NCBI GenBank assembly: GCA_023386315.1
Contig: JAEWJZ010000029.1
Coordinates: 1 to 64,000 of the forward strand
Origin: Bacillota bacterium
GTDB lineage: Bacteria; Bacillota; Clostridia; Lachnospirales; Lachnospiraceae
Direction: 5' to 3'
Length of the DNA stretch: 64,000 nt
Shown here: positions 17,291 to 26,693 of the stretch, piece after piece
How positions within the stretch are numbered: the stretch's first letter is position 1
Layout of the letters: each line of letters starts with the position of its first letter
Translations under genes and position numbers: made by a program
Notes under the pieces: model-generated
The model's database searches: none
What the model saw: the letters and a program-made list of their open reading frames with translations, nothing else
What the model was told of the DNA's origin: nothing

Positions 17291-17839
17291 TTATGAAACG
17301 CTGACAGGATCCAGCCTGCCGCAGGAAATATCCATAACAAAGCCTTTTATGGTAACACCGGAAGGCATGAGCGGGTGCTCTTTTAACAGGGAAACAGAGC
17401 GTTTGACAGAAGCTTTTGAATCATCAAAACCCTGAAACAGGTTCTCAAAATCAAATCCCATCTCTCTTTGATGCTGTATGGTCTCTCTTGTTATTCCGCG
17501 CTGTACTAAACGGGTAATAATGGATTCTGAGCTGACGGATGCGGCACCGCAGTCAGTATGACCGATTACCATTATCTCTTCTACACCAAAATCCAGTATG
17601 GCAATCAGCAGGCTTCGTATGGTACTGTCGCACGGGTCCAGAATCAGACCGCCGGCATTTTTAATTAATTTTACGTCTCCATTGTGAATTCCGAGAGCTG
17701 CGGGAAGAAGCTCTACCAGCCGGGTGTCCATACAGGTCAGTATGGCAAGCCTTTTTCGGGGATATTTGTTAGTACTAAAGCGTTTATAAAAACCGCTGTT
17801 TACAAAGATATCATTGTATCTTAGAATTTCCTCAATCAT
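17291..17839 (-). CDS. Beta-class carbonic anhydrase
   Basis: Interconverts carbon dioxide and bicarbonate. Zinc ligands are visible: Cys36 in ILTCMDTR, His94 and Cys97 in VIGHTDCGA; Asp38 and Arg40 form the usual catalytic dyad. At 182 residues it belongs to the short beta-class (clade D type) common in Firmicutes. The start follows AAAGGAGG. In this context it could hold bicarbonate released by oxaloacetate decarboxylation during citrate fermentation, but it has its own strand and terminator, so that link is only inference. Confidence 0.92.
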   Translation of the reverse strand: MIEEILRYNDIFVNSGFYKRFSTNKYPRKRLAILTCMDTRLVELLPAALGIHNGDVKLIKNAGGLILDPCDSTIRSLLIAILDFGVEEIMVIGHTDCGAASVSSESIITRLVQRGITRETIQHQREMGFDFENLFQGFDDSKASVKRSVSLLKEHPLMPSGVTIKGFVMDISCGRLDPVSVS

Positions 17840-18125
17840 AATCTGCCTCCTTTTATATGGTGTCAGATTTATGATAAAGGTTTAATCTTAACTGTTACTT
17901 ACGTTTATCCTTAAAGATTATTTAGCTTGGCAGGTAATATCATGCCTGAATTAAATAAATGTCGAATAATGTAAGTGCTTAACCAATAGTTTTGCATTAA
18001 AAAACCAATAAAAATAATGGTTAAAATATGGTTAAATATAACAAGATATATAAGAAAAAATCAGATGTAATTGTAATAAAATTATAAAAATAATGTAATA
18101 ATTCACCAAAAATGGTTAATGATGC

Positions 18126-18154
18126 TTGATTAATTTTAAAGGTAGTTGTAAAAT
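18126..18154 (+). promoter_or_regulatory. Promoter of the secreted pectinase
   Basis: TTGATT (18126-18131) and TAAAAT (18149-18154) are separated by 17 bases. The predicted start of transcription, about 18161, lies inside the cre site. Confidence 0.6.
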
Positions 18155-18159
18155 CTTGC

Positions 18160-18173
18160 TGTAAGCGCTTACA
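18160..18173 (+). promoter_or_regulatory. Catabolite-responsive element (cre)
   Basis: TGTAAGCGCTTACA is a perfect palindrome and matches the cre consensus TGWAANCGNTNWCA at all positions. It overlaps the predicted transcription start of the pectinase and lies 22 bases ahead of its ATG. CcpA bound here would repress the gene when preferred sugars are present. Confidence 0.85.
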
Positions 18174-18195
18174 CTAAACAACGGAGGGAATCAGT

Positions 18196-21100
18196 ATGAA
18201 TGCTTTGCGGAAACAATGCAGGAAGGCTTTGGCTGTGCTTTTAACAGCAGCCATGCTTTCACAGTGGGGGGTACCGGGAGGAAGCCTGGCCCATGCAGAA
18301 CTCTTAAAGGACCTGGGTGTAGGGGATTATGCCACACCGTCAGAGGCAGCTGTATCAGATATTTTTGAGACAAAGGTTTGGGAGGACTTAACTGCCACGC
18401 CTTCCAATGCGGAAGTTTCACTGTCTGTGGAAACAGCCTCGCCTTCTAACGCCAGTGAAATACCTGCAGAAGGAAAACATTACAGCTCGTCAGAAGGGAG
18501 CTGTGATGTGACTGACTTAAGAGTTCCCACACTGGCCTATGACGACACATCAATTACTCTGGTATGGGACAAGCCGGAGAATTATGCGGAAGTCGCCAAC
18601 TATTTCGTTTATTTAAACGACGAAAAGATCGGTGATGCAAGGAGTAATTTTGCCAGTCATGCAGACTGGGCAGCTGTCTACATGAAAGCATTTTACGATT
18701 ATTATCAGGAAAAAAATATTGATATGGTGAACGTAGATATCCACTCCTTCCGTGCCGACGGACTGAAACCGGATACGGATTATACCTTTTCAGTAGCGGC
18801 AGTCAACGCGGCAGGAGAGGAGCTCGGAAGCCGTGCCAGCATTTCCTGGTCCACTGCAGGTACACCGGAAGTGTTTGATATTACGGATTACGGAGCAAAG
18901 TCATTGGAGGAGGGATTTACTTCCAGCGATGAAGAGAAGAATGCGTTTACAAAGGCCAATACAAAGGCAATCCAAAGTGCCATTGATGCCTGTTCGGAGG
19001 GGGGGAAGGTTGTAGTTCCCGAAGGAATTTATATGACCGGGGCCCTGTATTTAAAGAGCAACATGACTCTTGAGCTTTCAGAAGGTGCAGTACTTTTCGG
19101 ATCACCGAATGTGGCTCATTATGACCAGAACTACCTTTTGTATCCTTATTCCACAGACACAAGATCCTGGGCATTAATCAATACCTACAGTGCAGATGAG
19201 GAGGGCGGCTTTGAGAACATCCGTATCGTGGGAAAGGGAACGATTTATGGAAACGGGTGGAAATACGGTTCCGGAACGGTTCCTGCCTCAGAGGGAAACG
19301 GATACCTTCCGGCCATTCAGCCAGGGAAGACCGGAGACCCTGACTGGGCAAAGGCTGAATTTTCCAGATATGCTCTAAAAGGATTTGTGGGAAGAAAAGA
19401 TAAAAATTACAATGACATGAATCTGGGGATCCTTGCAAAAAGTGCCTTTGACAACGGCAAAAGCAATGGTTTGAGCAATACCGCTGCCTATGCCGCCAGA
19501 CCCAATCTCATTGTTCTTCGGAACGTAAACGGGGTTTATATTGAGGGGATCACAGCGGAAAACCCGGCAATGCATACCATCGCGGTCCTTGACAGCGAGA
19601 ATGTGGTTTCAGAAAATGTTAAATACATAACTTACGATGCCAACAATGCAGATGGAATAGAGCTTGGAAATACCCAGAACGCCATGGTCTTTAATAACTT
19701 CTTTGATACCGGAGATGATGCAATCAATTTTGCCACAGGCATGGGAAAGGGTGTGCAGGACACAGATCAGAAGCCATCGAGCGATATCTGGACATTTAAC
19801 AACTTTCTGAGGGAATGCCATGGAGGCGCTATTGCAGCGGGGAGTCATACTGGTGCTGGTATTGGAAACATGCTGGTGGAGGATAATGTTTTAAATCACA
19901 GTGATATGCCGTTTCGTTTTAAGAGTGCACCTGCAAACGGCGGAGGGATCTATGATGTGCTGATCCGGGACTGTGCAGTGGGAGATGCAGAAAAGGTATT
20001 TACCTTTAATACGACTTACAGCGATGCGAATCAGGCAATGACGGTAGAACCGGCAGATAAACCGGCAGAGTTTTATAATATTGATGCATTCCGCATTACA
20101 GCTGACACCATTACGAAAAATACCATTGATATCGTGGCAGATGTGGACGATCAGATGCCTTATAAACCTGCCCATACTCATCATGATCTTTATTTTCAGG
20201 ATATAACATTTACCAATATTGACACGAAGCTTGCAAAAAATTCTGAGATTTTAAAAGGAGCTTCCAATGTTACCTTCAATAACGTGGTGATGAACTGGAA
20301 GAATATTGAAAAAGAGCCGGATGATGCAGCAGCAGGAAGCTACAGGGCATGGGCTGATATAAGCTCCTGCAGTGACCTTAATTTTACCGGTACAACAACT
20401 CAGTCAGTAAATTCTTATGATGCGATGTCAAAACCTGTCTGGCCGGAGGACGCAGCCGTGCTTGCCAGCGCATCCGAAGCGGTAAAAAGCGGATCTGAAC
20501 GGAAGGTAACATTAAAATGGCCTGCTGCCAGAGATGGGGATCAGGAAGCGGGCAAAGGGGAAATTGCCGGTTATATCGTGGAAACATACCTGGATGATGA
20601 GTTAATTGACAAAACCAAACCTGTAAGCGGGACATCCTGTGAAATGGGAGGACTTTCACCGGATACCTGTTACTTATTTAAGGTTTATGGGGTTGATTCC
20701 ACAGGAAACAGGACACCAGAACTTGCGTATGAGGTGACGACAACAAGTGGAGAGGATCCGGAGTTAAAAGAACCGGAATCCAGCCAGGTTACTTTTAGCG
20801 GAATCGGATACACCTGGGCGACTGCAAAGTTCGCGGCCAATAAGGATCCCAGAGTCCGCGGTTACCGGGCATATGCAGACGGAGAGCTGGCAGCTACTAT
20901 TTATAAATATCAGCTTGCTGATCCCAAAGCCAGTAACGTCAGCATGACCATCGGGCGCATGATGGAAGACAGCAACGAGATAATTGTTGAGGCATTCAGC
21001 GACTCAGGACAGAGTTATGAATATAAGGAAAAGACAGTTAAAACAATGAAAAATTACGATTACAAGGCTCCGGTGTGGGATCCTGATGCACTTAAGGCAA

Positions 21101-24100
21101 CTGTTTCAGGAGAGAACGTGCTCCTGTCCTGGAAAGCGCCGGAGGATGAATCGGGGATCTATGCATACAGGGTGTATGTGGATGAGAAACCGGTTTATAA
21201 GACAGAAGGAGATTATTTCAATCATGTGAATGGCACCTATACAACAACGGATGCATTTTACACGGTAAATAATCTGGATTTATCCGAACCTCATACGTTT
21301 CGTGTAGAGGCGGCAGATGCCTGGTGGAGAGCCCAAAATGGGAGCGGCCCGTTCCACTGGACAAACAGCGGACCGAAGGTTACATGGGATGGCTTTGGAT
21401 TGATGGGATCTGAAATTCTATGGAGGTCTTCGACATTTGGCCAGTCCACTGACATGAACTTTTCATCCAATGTTCTGGAGGATAAGGTTGGAACTAATTA
21501 TACATGGCCGGTAAATTCCGGTATTCCCCTGGGAATGGAAGGAGAACCGGTTCAGGATGTGGTAATTGAATCCAGAGGGGGCAAACTTCAGGCAGGACAT
21601 GATGGACTTACATTTTATTATACCGAAGTGCCGACCAGTAAGAACTTCGTTCTCACTGCAGATGTAATCGTGGAAAAGATGGGACCGGAAAACGGTACCA
21701 AGCCGAATCTGCAGGAAGGGGCAGGTCTCATGGTACGTGATGTGAATGGCTCTCCAAGAAAAGATCCCCTGGAGGAGGGATACGAAGAGTATCCGGCTGC
21801 CTCTAATATGGTCATGCTGGAAGCCGGGGCAGCTGGAAAATCCCTGAATGCAGATTTAAACTTACTGGCGGCGGCCCGCTATGGTGTGAACAGTCCGGCA
21901 GGAAATCTAAAGTCTGTAAAGACGACAGAAACATTCGAAAAATCTGTTGGAAAAGCGGATAAGTCAGGAGGAAAGACCAACAGCTATAATACGGAGCTTA
22001 AGTTAAAACTGGAGCGGACCGATGAAGGATTTATTACCTCTCATCTGGATAAAGATGGTAAAGTAATCAGTACATATACCTTTAAGGATAAAAATGTAAC
22101 TCCCAATATTGTATCTCATTTAGATGAGGACCTGATGTATGTCGGCTTTTTTGCCTCCCGAAATGCCAGAATGACGGTTAAAAATATTTCTCTGGATTTA
22201 ACGGATGTTATAACACCCGATGAATCACCGGCATACGTGGCACCGGATGATGAGGGCGCCTCACTGTATGTGGCGTCCGGTGAATATTCGAACAGCCGGG
22301 AATATATGGTTCAGGCGCTGACGAACCAGTCAGGAAGTATGACAGTAAGCCAGGATGGAAGTGTAATCGGATCAGATATGGCAGTGACCGGAGGCGTTCA
22401 GTTTAAAATGCCAGCAGTCTTAAATGAATCGGGAGGGGAGTTTAAGCTGACTTACGTTCCTTCCGAGGGGGCAGATGCAGGAAAAGCGATTATAAAGACT
22501 TTTCTGGTTAAGAGAGAAGATTATGGCACAGATCTCTATGCTTCGCCGGAAGGGTCCGATACTGGGGCTGGAACAGCCGCAGATCCCATGTCCATTGAGA
22601 CGGCAGTAAAAAAACTGGTTCCGGGCGGAAACGTTTACATGAATGAGGGAACCTATCATGCATTTCAGATTCCGTTAACCGCCTCTGGAAACGAGGACAG
22701 GAGAAAGTCTCTGACGGCACTGGGAAAGGTTACAATAACAGGCAGCTCGAAGATATTTGTCTTAGATTCTGATTACTGGAATATTACAGGACTTGATGTG
22801 GATGGGCGTAATGTGGAAAACAGCCGCGGGGTAATGATTCACGGAAGCTATAATCTGATGAAGGATTCCCTGATTCACAACACATCCAGCGATGCAGGCC
22901 TTACCATTACAAAATCAAGAGGCAGCAGAAGTTTATGGCCGTCTTATAATGTGATTGAAAATTGTGAATCCTATGAAAATAAGGACGGATCCATGATTAA
23001 TGCAGATGGTTTTGCATCAAAGTCCTGCTCCGGTGAAAACAACTGCTTTGTAAACTGCGTATCCCATGATAACGCGGATGATGGCTGGGATTTATATAAT
23101 ACGCTCTCTGACGGACCAAACGGCAGAACCATCATTGAAAACTGTGTGGCATATAACAATGGAAACAATGGTTTCAAGCTTGGGGGAGAGGGCAGGGAAG
23201 TACCACACATTTTACGAAACAGCATTGCTTTCCACAACAATCTGGACGGAATTACGGATAACTTTAATCCAGGTGAGCTAAGAGTTGAAAACAATACATC
23301 GTTTGATAACCGGAGATTCAACATTATATTACGTCCAAGCCCTTATAAGAAAAATGAGGACGGCAGCCTGACTGCCGACGGAATCGTAAATAATAATGTA
23401 TCCTGCCGGAGTGCTGCTTACAGTGCAAAGCTGGATAAGGTCTACGCAGACAAAATAGCAGCTAGTGAGATCAGCAACAACTATCTCTTTACAGAAGCCG
23501 GAAATACCATAGGAGGGGAGAATTTTCTTTCTCTCGATCCCGCTGCATGCTTTTACCGGGTTGAAGGAAGAATTATGTTTGGTGACTTCCTGCGCCCTGC
23601 AAAGGGAAGCGTAATTAAAAATGCAAAGGCCGGAGCGGTGCTGCCTGGAATTGATGAACCGGAACCGGAACCAGAACCAGAACCAGAACCAGAACCTGCT
23701 CCAAATCCGGATCCCTCCGATTTTGACCGGGATTCTGATTCTGACCGGGATTACGCAATCAGAAAAGAATCAGGAGAGGTTTCAGGAGACTGGAAGCAGG
23801 ATGAGAAAGGCTGGCGTTTAAAGAAGAAAGACGGAACCTATCCGAAAGATGAGTGGGCAAAAGTAAATGGTGTCTGGTATTATTTTGGACAAAACGGATA
23901 TATGACTACTGGCTGGAAGCAGGTGGACGGAAAATGGTTTTATCTGGCGGCAGACGGCGCCATGCAGACAAACTGGATCCTGAATGACGGAAACTGGTAC
24001 TATATGAATGCAGATGGTTCCATGGCAACCGGGTGGGTCATGGTAAAGGATACCTGGTATTATTTGAACCAGAAAGGAGAATGCCTTTTAAATACGGTAA

Positions 24101-24150
24101 CACCTGATGGTTACCGGGTTGATGAAAATGGTGCATGGAGGAAATCCTGA
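18196..24150 (+). CDS. Secreted GH28 polygalacturonase - PL9 pectate lyase with cell-wall-binding repeats
   Basis: A 1984-residue exported pectinase. A signal peptide ends near AHA at residue 33. Three A-T/S-P-S-N/E-A motifs (46, 67, 81) and a fibronectin III-like domain (about 105-225) follow. The GH28 beta-helix (about 230-700) keeps the galacturonase residues D486 in NADG, D507-D508 in GDDAIN, H551, R574 and K576. Two more FnIII-like domains and a lectin-like jelly-roll region (about 1070-1340) come next. A PL9-type parallel beta-helix begins near 1446, with candidate catalytic Lys1661 in NNGFKLGG. A Glu-Pro linker (1821-1834) leads to aromatic WYYF-type wall-binding repeats (about 1860-1984). 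It would cut pectin by hydrolysis and elimination at the cell surface. GGAGGG precedes the start. Confidence 0.9.
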   Translation: MNALRKQCRKALAVLLTAAMLSQWGVPGGSLAHAELLKDLGVGDYATPSEAAVSDIFETKVWEDLTATPSNAEVSLSVETASPSNASEIPAEGKHYSSSEGSCDVTDLRVPTLAYDDTSITLVWDKPENYAEVANYFVYLNDEKIGDARSNFASHADWAAVYMKAFYDYYQEKNIDMVNVDIHSFRADGLKPDTDYTFSVAAVNAAGEELGSRASISWSTAGTPEVFDITDYGAKSLEEGFTSSDEEKNAFTKANTKAIQSAIDACSEGGKVVVPEGIYMTGALYLKSNMTLELSEGAVLFGSPNVAHYDQNYLLYPYSTDTRSWALINTYSADEEGGFENIRIVGKGTIYGNGWKYGSGTVPASEGNGYLPAIQPGKTGDPDWAKAEFSRYALKGFVGRKDKNYNDMNLGILAKSAFDNGKSNGLSNTAAYAARPNLIVLRNVNGVYIEGITAENPAMHTIAVLDSENVVSENVKYITYDANNADGIELGNTQNAMVFNNFFDTGDDAINFATGMGKGVQDTDQKPSSDIWTFNNFLRECHGGAIAAGSHTGAGIGNMLVEDNVLNHSDMPFRFKSAPANGGGIYDVLIRDCAVGDAEKVFTFNTTYSDANQAMTVEPADKPAEFYNIDAFRITADTITKNTIDIVADVDDQMPYKPAHTHHDLYFQDITFTNIDTKLAKNSEILKGASNVTFNNVVMNWKNIEKEPDDAAAGSYRAWADISSCSDLNFTGTTTQSVNSYDAMSKPVWPEDAAVLASASEAVKSGSERKVTLKWPAARDGDQEAGKGEIAGYIVETYLDDELIDKTKPVSGTSCEMGGLSPDTCYLFKVYGVDSTGNRTPELAYEVTTTSGEDPELKEPESSQVTFSGIGYTWATAKFAANKDPRVRGYRAYADGELAATIYKYQLADPKASNVSMTIGRMMEDSNEIIVEAFSDSGQSYEYKEKTVKTMKNYDYKAPVWDPDALKATVSGENVLLSWKAPEDESGIYAYRVYVDEKPVYKTEGDYFNHVNGTYTTTDAFYTVNNLDLSEPHTFRVEAADAWWRAQNGSGPFHWTNSGPKVTWDGFGLMGSEILWRSSTFGQSTDMNFSSNVLEDKVGTNYTWPVNSGIPLGMEGEPVQDVVIESRGGKLQAGHDGLTFYYTEVPTSKNFVLTADVIVEKMGPENGTKPNLQEGAGLMVRDVNGSPRKDPLEEGYEEYPAASNMVMLEAGAAGKSLNADLNLLAAARYGVNSPAGNLKSVKTTETFEKSVGKADKSGGKTNSYNTELKLKLERTDEGFITSHLDKDGKVISTYTFKDKNVTPNIVSHLDEDLMYVGFFASRNARMTVKNISLDLTDVITPDESPAYVAPDDEGASLYVASGEYSNSREYMVQALTNQSGSMTVSQDGSVIGSDMAVTGGVQFKMPAVLNESGGEFKLTYVPSEGADAGKAIIKTFLVKREDYGTDLYASPEGSDTGAGTAADPMSIETAVKKLVPGGNVYMNEGTYHAFQIPLTASGNEDRRKSLTALGKVTITGSSKIFVLDSDYWNITGLDVDGRNVENSRGVMIHGSYNLMKDSLIHNTSSDAGLTITKSRGSRSLWPSYNVIENCESYENKDGSMINADGFASKSCSGENNCFVNCVSHDNADDGWDLYNTLSDGPNGRTIIENCVAYNNGNNGFKLGGEGREVPHILRNSIAFHNNLDGITDNFNPGELRVENNTSFDNRRFNIILRPSPYKKNEDGSLTADGIVNNNVSCRSAAYSAKLDKVYADKIAASEISNNYLFTEAGNTIGGENFLSLDPAACFYRVEGRIMFGDFLRPAKGSVIKNAKAGAVLPGIDEPEPEPEPEPEPEPAPNPDPSDFDRDSDSDRDYAIRKESGEVSGDWKQDEKGWRLKKKDGTYPKDEWAKVNGVWYYFGQNGYMTTGWKQVDGKWFYLAADGAMQTNWILNDGNWYYMNADGSMATGWVMVKDTWYYLNQKGECLLNTVTPDGYRVDENGAWRKS
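23656..23697 (+). repeat. Hexanucleotide tandem repeat coding a Glu-Pro linker
   Basis: Seven copies of GAACCN in a row encode alternating Glu and Pro between the PL9 domain and the wall-binding repeats. Copy-number change would keep the frame and alter linker length. Confidence 0.85.
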
Positions 24151-24193
24151 TTTTATCTGACTGCAGAAATGCATAATAAAAAATGAAAAGAGC

Positions 24194-24238
24194 GTGCTGC
24201 AAGACGGGAGATATTACCGTTCTTGCAGCACACTTTTT
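24194..24238 (+). terminator. Terminator after the pectinase gene
   Basis: GTGCTGCAAGA (24194-24204) pairs with TCTTGCAGCAC (24221-24231) and is followed by ACTTTTTG. Confidence 0.85.
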
Positions 24239-24371
24239 GTCGAAAATTGTAGAAAATGGCAGAAATTGAAATTGTGGAAACAGCCTTTAAATGATAATAT
24301 AGATCTATAATAAATATTTGTTTGTCCTGCTTTAAAAATGATCGACATTTTATGATCGGGAGGGAGTCATT

Positions 24372-25469
24372 ATGTTACGTGAGGCAATGAAGTCCTATTA
24401 CGCTCCTCTTTTAATCCTGTTATTTTTCGGAGTCATGGTTTTTGTAGACAAGCTTTTTTCACAGAAGATCAAGCGCCTGTTTCTGCTGGAGATTTGTCTG
24501 CAGCTTTTTTTGATAGCTGTTACCTGGCTGGATCAGTATTTTGCATTTATGGGAGATAATGGGTTTGCGTGGAGGCTGAGAAGCATCACAACCTGTCTGA
24601 ATTTTGCAATCGGCCCGTGTTCTCCCATGATTCTGGTGCTGATTTATGATACGGGTGTATTAGGAAAAATACCCAAAATATTTTACGTTCCCCAGATAAT
24701 AAATTTTACCATGAGTGTCCTGAGTATATGGAGCGGATGGATTTTTTCAGTGAGCACCAGCAACGTATACAGAAGAGGACCGCTGTTTCCCATGTCTTTA
24801 ACGGTTGGATTTTTTTATCTGCTCACGCTGATTGTATTTTCTGCGAAGCAGCAGAATAAGCCCAACCGGCGGGCGGAGACAACATTTCTTATAGCCGCTT
24901 TTGGGGGAATTGGCTCAGCTGCCTGTCTGGAGGTGTTTTTTGGACTGAGTTTCATGATATGGAATGTTTCTTCCGTATGTATTGTTTTGTATTTCCTTCT
25001 TCTGACCACCCAGAAAATATTGTACGATTCCATGACTGGTACATACAGCCGTACTGCCTATGAAAGACGGATGGAAAAAATAAATTTTAGACTCCCCTGT
25101 ACGGTTGCAATGATCGATTTAAACAATTTAAAGCAGTTAAATGACCGGTATGGACATTCCGCAGGAGATGTGGCAATCTGCAGCGTCACATCCGCAATTT
25201 TAAAGCAGAAGTCCAGACATATGAAGCTATACCGCTATGGAGGAGATGAATTTGTCCTCGTCAGCAGCCGGATTTGTGAAGAGGAAATGGACCGTGTGCT
25301 AAAAACAGCGCAGGAGCAATGCAGCGGGGTTATCGAGCTGCCGGTTTCTTTTTCCTACGGAGTCGCGGTTCATCAGGCGGGAGATTATATTCATGAAGCA
25401 ATCCTTCGTGCAGATGAGGCTATGTATCAGAATAAGGCGAAAATGAGAGAGGGGAAGGCAGCGGAATGA
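24372..25469 (+). CDS. Membrane diguanylate cyclase (GGDEF)
   Basis: A 365-residue protein with about six to seven N-terminal hydrophobic helices (residues 10-215) and a C-terminal GGDEF domain (about 220-360). The active loop is GGDEF at residues 290-294 and the metal-site segment is MIDLNNLKQLNDRYGHSAGD. The inhibitory RxxD site expected just upstream is not present; the sequence there is SRHMKLYRY. It should make cyclic di-GMP in response to an unknown membrane signal. It is a single gene behind the pectinase terminator, with GGGAGGG before the start. Confidence 0.9.
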   Translation: MLREAMKSYYAPLLILLFFGVMVFVDKLFSQKIKRLFLLEICLQLFLIAVTWLDQYFAFMGDNGFAWRLRSITTCLNFAIGPCSPMILVLIYDTGVLGKIPKIFYVPQIINFTMSVLSIWSGWIFSVSTSNVYRRGPLFPMSLTVGFFYLLTLIVFSAKQQNKPNRRAETTFLIAAFGGIGSAACLEVFFGLSFMIWNVSSVCIVLYFLLLTTQKILYDSMTGTYSRTAYERRMEKINFRLPCTVAMIDLNNLKQLNDRYGHSAGDVAICSVTSAILKQKSRHMKLYRYGGDEFVLVSSRICEEEMDRVLKTAQEQCSGVIELPVSFSYGVAVHQAGDYIHEAILRADEAMYQNKAKMREGKAAE

Positions 25470-25599
25470 AATAGCAGAGTGCCAGAGTAAAATAAATTTA
25501 TATTACTGGGCTGGAATCAATATCGAGAGAATGTTATATATTATTACTAAAAAAATGCAGAAAGTAAGGATATGATTATGAAAAATATTAAAAATGGCA

Positions 25600-25628
25600 T
25601 TGACAAGACGAATAAATAATTGTATATT
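25600..25628 (+). promoter_or_regulatory. Promoter of the LacI-family regulator
   Basis: A perfect TTGACA (25600-25605), a 17-base spacer and TATATT (25623-25628). Transcription should begin at about 25635, next to the operator. Confidence 0.8.
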
Positions 25629-25635
25629 AAGATGA

Positions 25636-25651
25636 CGGAAACCGTTTTCTG
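25636..25651 (+). promoter_or_regulatory. LacI-family operator, autoregulatory copy
   Basis: CGGAAACCGTTTTCTG is a near-palindrome with the central CG typical of LacI-family sites. It covers the predicted transcription start of the regulator and matches the site ahead of malQ at 15 of 16 positions. Confidence 0.75.
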
Positions 25652-25665
25652 CAGGAGGCAATTTG

Positions 25666-26661
25666 ATGGTATCTATAAATGATGTGGCGAAAAAGGCCGG
25701 GGTGGCAAAATCAACAGTATCTAAGGTTTTAAATAATTATTCTCTGGTAAGCGAAGAGACCAGATTAAAGGTGGAGAAAGTTGTTGAAGAGTTAGGATAT
25801 GTACCGAACTCAGTTGCCATTTCCCTCTCAAAAAAGGAATTTAACCGGGTAGGGCTGATTGTAGATATCCGACATAACAGTGAGTTTGTCGAGGAAATCA
25901 ATATGCAGCACCTGACAGGCGCTTTTGAAAAAGCGAAAGAATATCGTATAGAGGTGGTGACATTTTTTAGTTCTCAGTTTGAGGAGATGAACTACAAAGA
26001 GGTTACTAATTTTTTGAAATCCCAAAGAATTAATTGTTTGATTATATACAATTTATCCATAGAGAATAAAAACATTTACAAGATTATTGAAAGGCAAGAG
26101 TTTTTTTGTGTTTTGGTTGATTCCCCCATCACCAATGCAAGAACATCATCTGTATCCATCGACCATTTTCAGGCACAGTATGATGTGGCGAAGAAAACCT
26201 TTGATGAGAATGACTACATTAATCATGTACTTTATATTGCAGGAGGTGCAGGCGGGTACATAACGAACCAAAGATTAAAGGCTATGACGAGGCTGCAGGA
26301 AGAGTATGCTTTTGAACTCATGATACAGTATGGTGACTTTAATGAATATAAAGCAAGAGAGATTACACAAAAGTATGCGTCCGAGATCAATGTGGTTGTA
26401 TGTGCATCAGACTTAATGGCAATTGGTGCGGTGTTTGCGTTGACGGAGATGGATTTATTCCGCCCTGTATGCGGTTTTGATGGAATTCGATTAATGGGGT
26501 ACACTCAAATAGCTATGAATACTGTGAAACAGGATTTTAAAAGGAAGTCCAGGCAAGCGTTTGATGAACTCAAGAAATTGCTTGATGGTGAAACCGGCAG
26601 ACATGTTCTGATACCCTATGAGGTATGTAAAATTAATTATATGGATGTTATTCAGAAATAA
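25666..26661 (+). CDS. LacI-family repressor of the maltodextrin cluster
   Basis: A 331-residue regulator. The N-terminal helix-turn-helix and hinge (residues 1-60; SINDVAKKAGVAKSTVSKVLNNY) are followed by a periplasmic-binding-like effector domain. A TTG one codon upstream is possible, but ATG at 25666 has GGAGG at 25654-25658 with good spacing. Position and the two matching operators, one at its own start and one before malQ, suggest a MalR-type repressor that responds to maltose or maltodextrins. The effector is inferred. Confidence 0.88.
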   Translation: MVSINDVAKKAGVAKSTVSKVLNNYSLVSEETRLKVEKVVEELGYVPNSVAISLSKKEFNRVGLIVDIRHNSEFVEEINMQHLTGAFEKAKEYRIEVVTFFSSQFEEMNYKEVTNFLKSQRINCLIIYNLSIENKNIYKIIERQEFFCVLVDSPITNARTSSVSIDHFQAQYDVAKKTFDENDYINHVLYIAGGAGGYITNQRLKAMTRLQEEYAFELMIQYGDFNEYKAREITQKYASEINVVVCASDLMAIGAVFALTEMDLFRPVCGFDGIRLMGYTQIAMNTVKQDFKRKSRQAFDELKKLLDGETGRHVLIPYEVCKINYMDVIQK

Positions 26662-26679
26662 GGATAATATCAATATAAT
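26651..26679 (+). promoter_or_regulatory. Likely promoter of the malQ operon
   Basis: TTCAGA (26651-26656), a 17-base spacer and TATAAT (26674-26679). The -35 overlaps the end of the regulator gene; the operator lies just downstream of the expected start. Confidence 0.5.
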
Positions 26680-26693
26680 TTTTTTTCAGAATT

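Larger units (their letters stand above)
17840..18195. other. A+T-rich control region between carbonic anhydrase and the pectinase
   Basis: A 356-base gap without a gene. ATGGTTAA occurs at 18017-18024, 18028-18035 and 18112-18119; the first two are spaced 11 bases apart, one helical turn, and the third sits just ahead of the pectinase -35. TTAACCA, a partial inverted copy, is at 17979-17985. The promoter and cre site of the pectinase follow. These repeats look like activator or repressor half-sites, but the protein is unknown. Confidence 0.45.

Noticed and set aside
18017..18035. ATGGTTAA direct repeats as the start of a CRISPR-like array
   Set aside because: The units are too short, spacers are irregular and no cas gene is present; they are better read as regulator sites.
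23621..23821. Open frame with a run of Asn-Gln pairs
   Set aside because: It is the shifted frame of the Glu-Pro coding hexanucleotide repeat inside the pectinase gene, with no ribosome site of its own.
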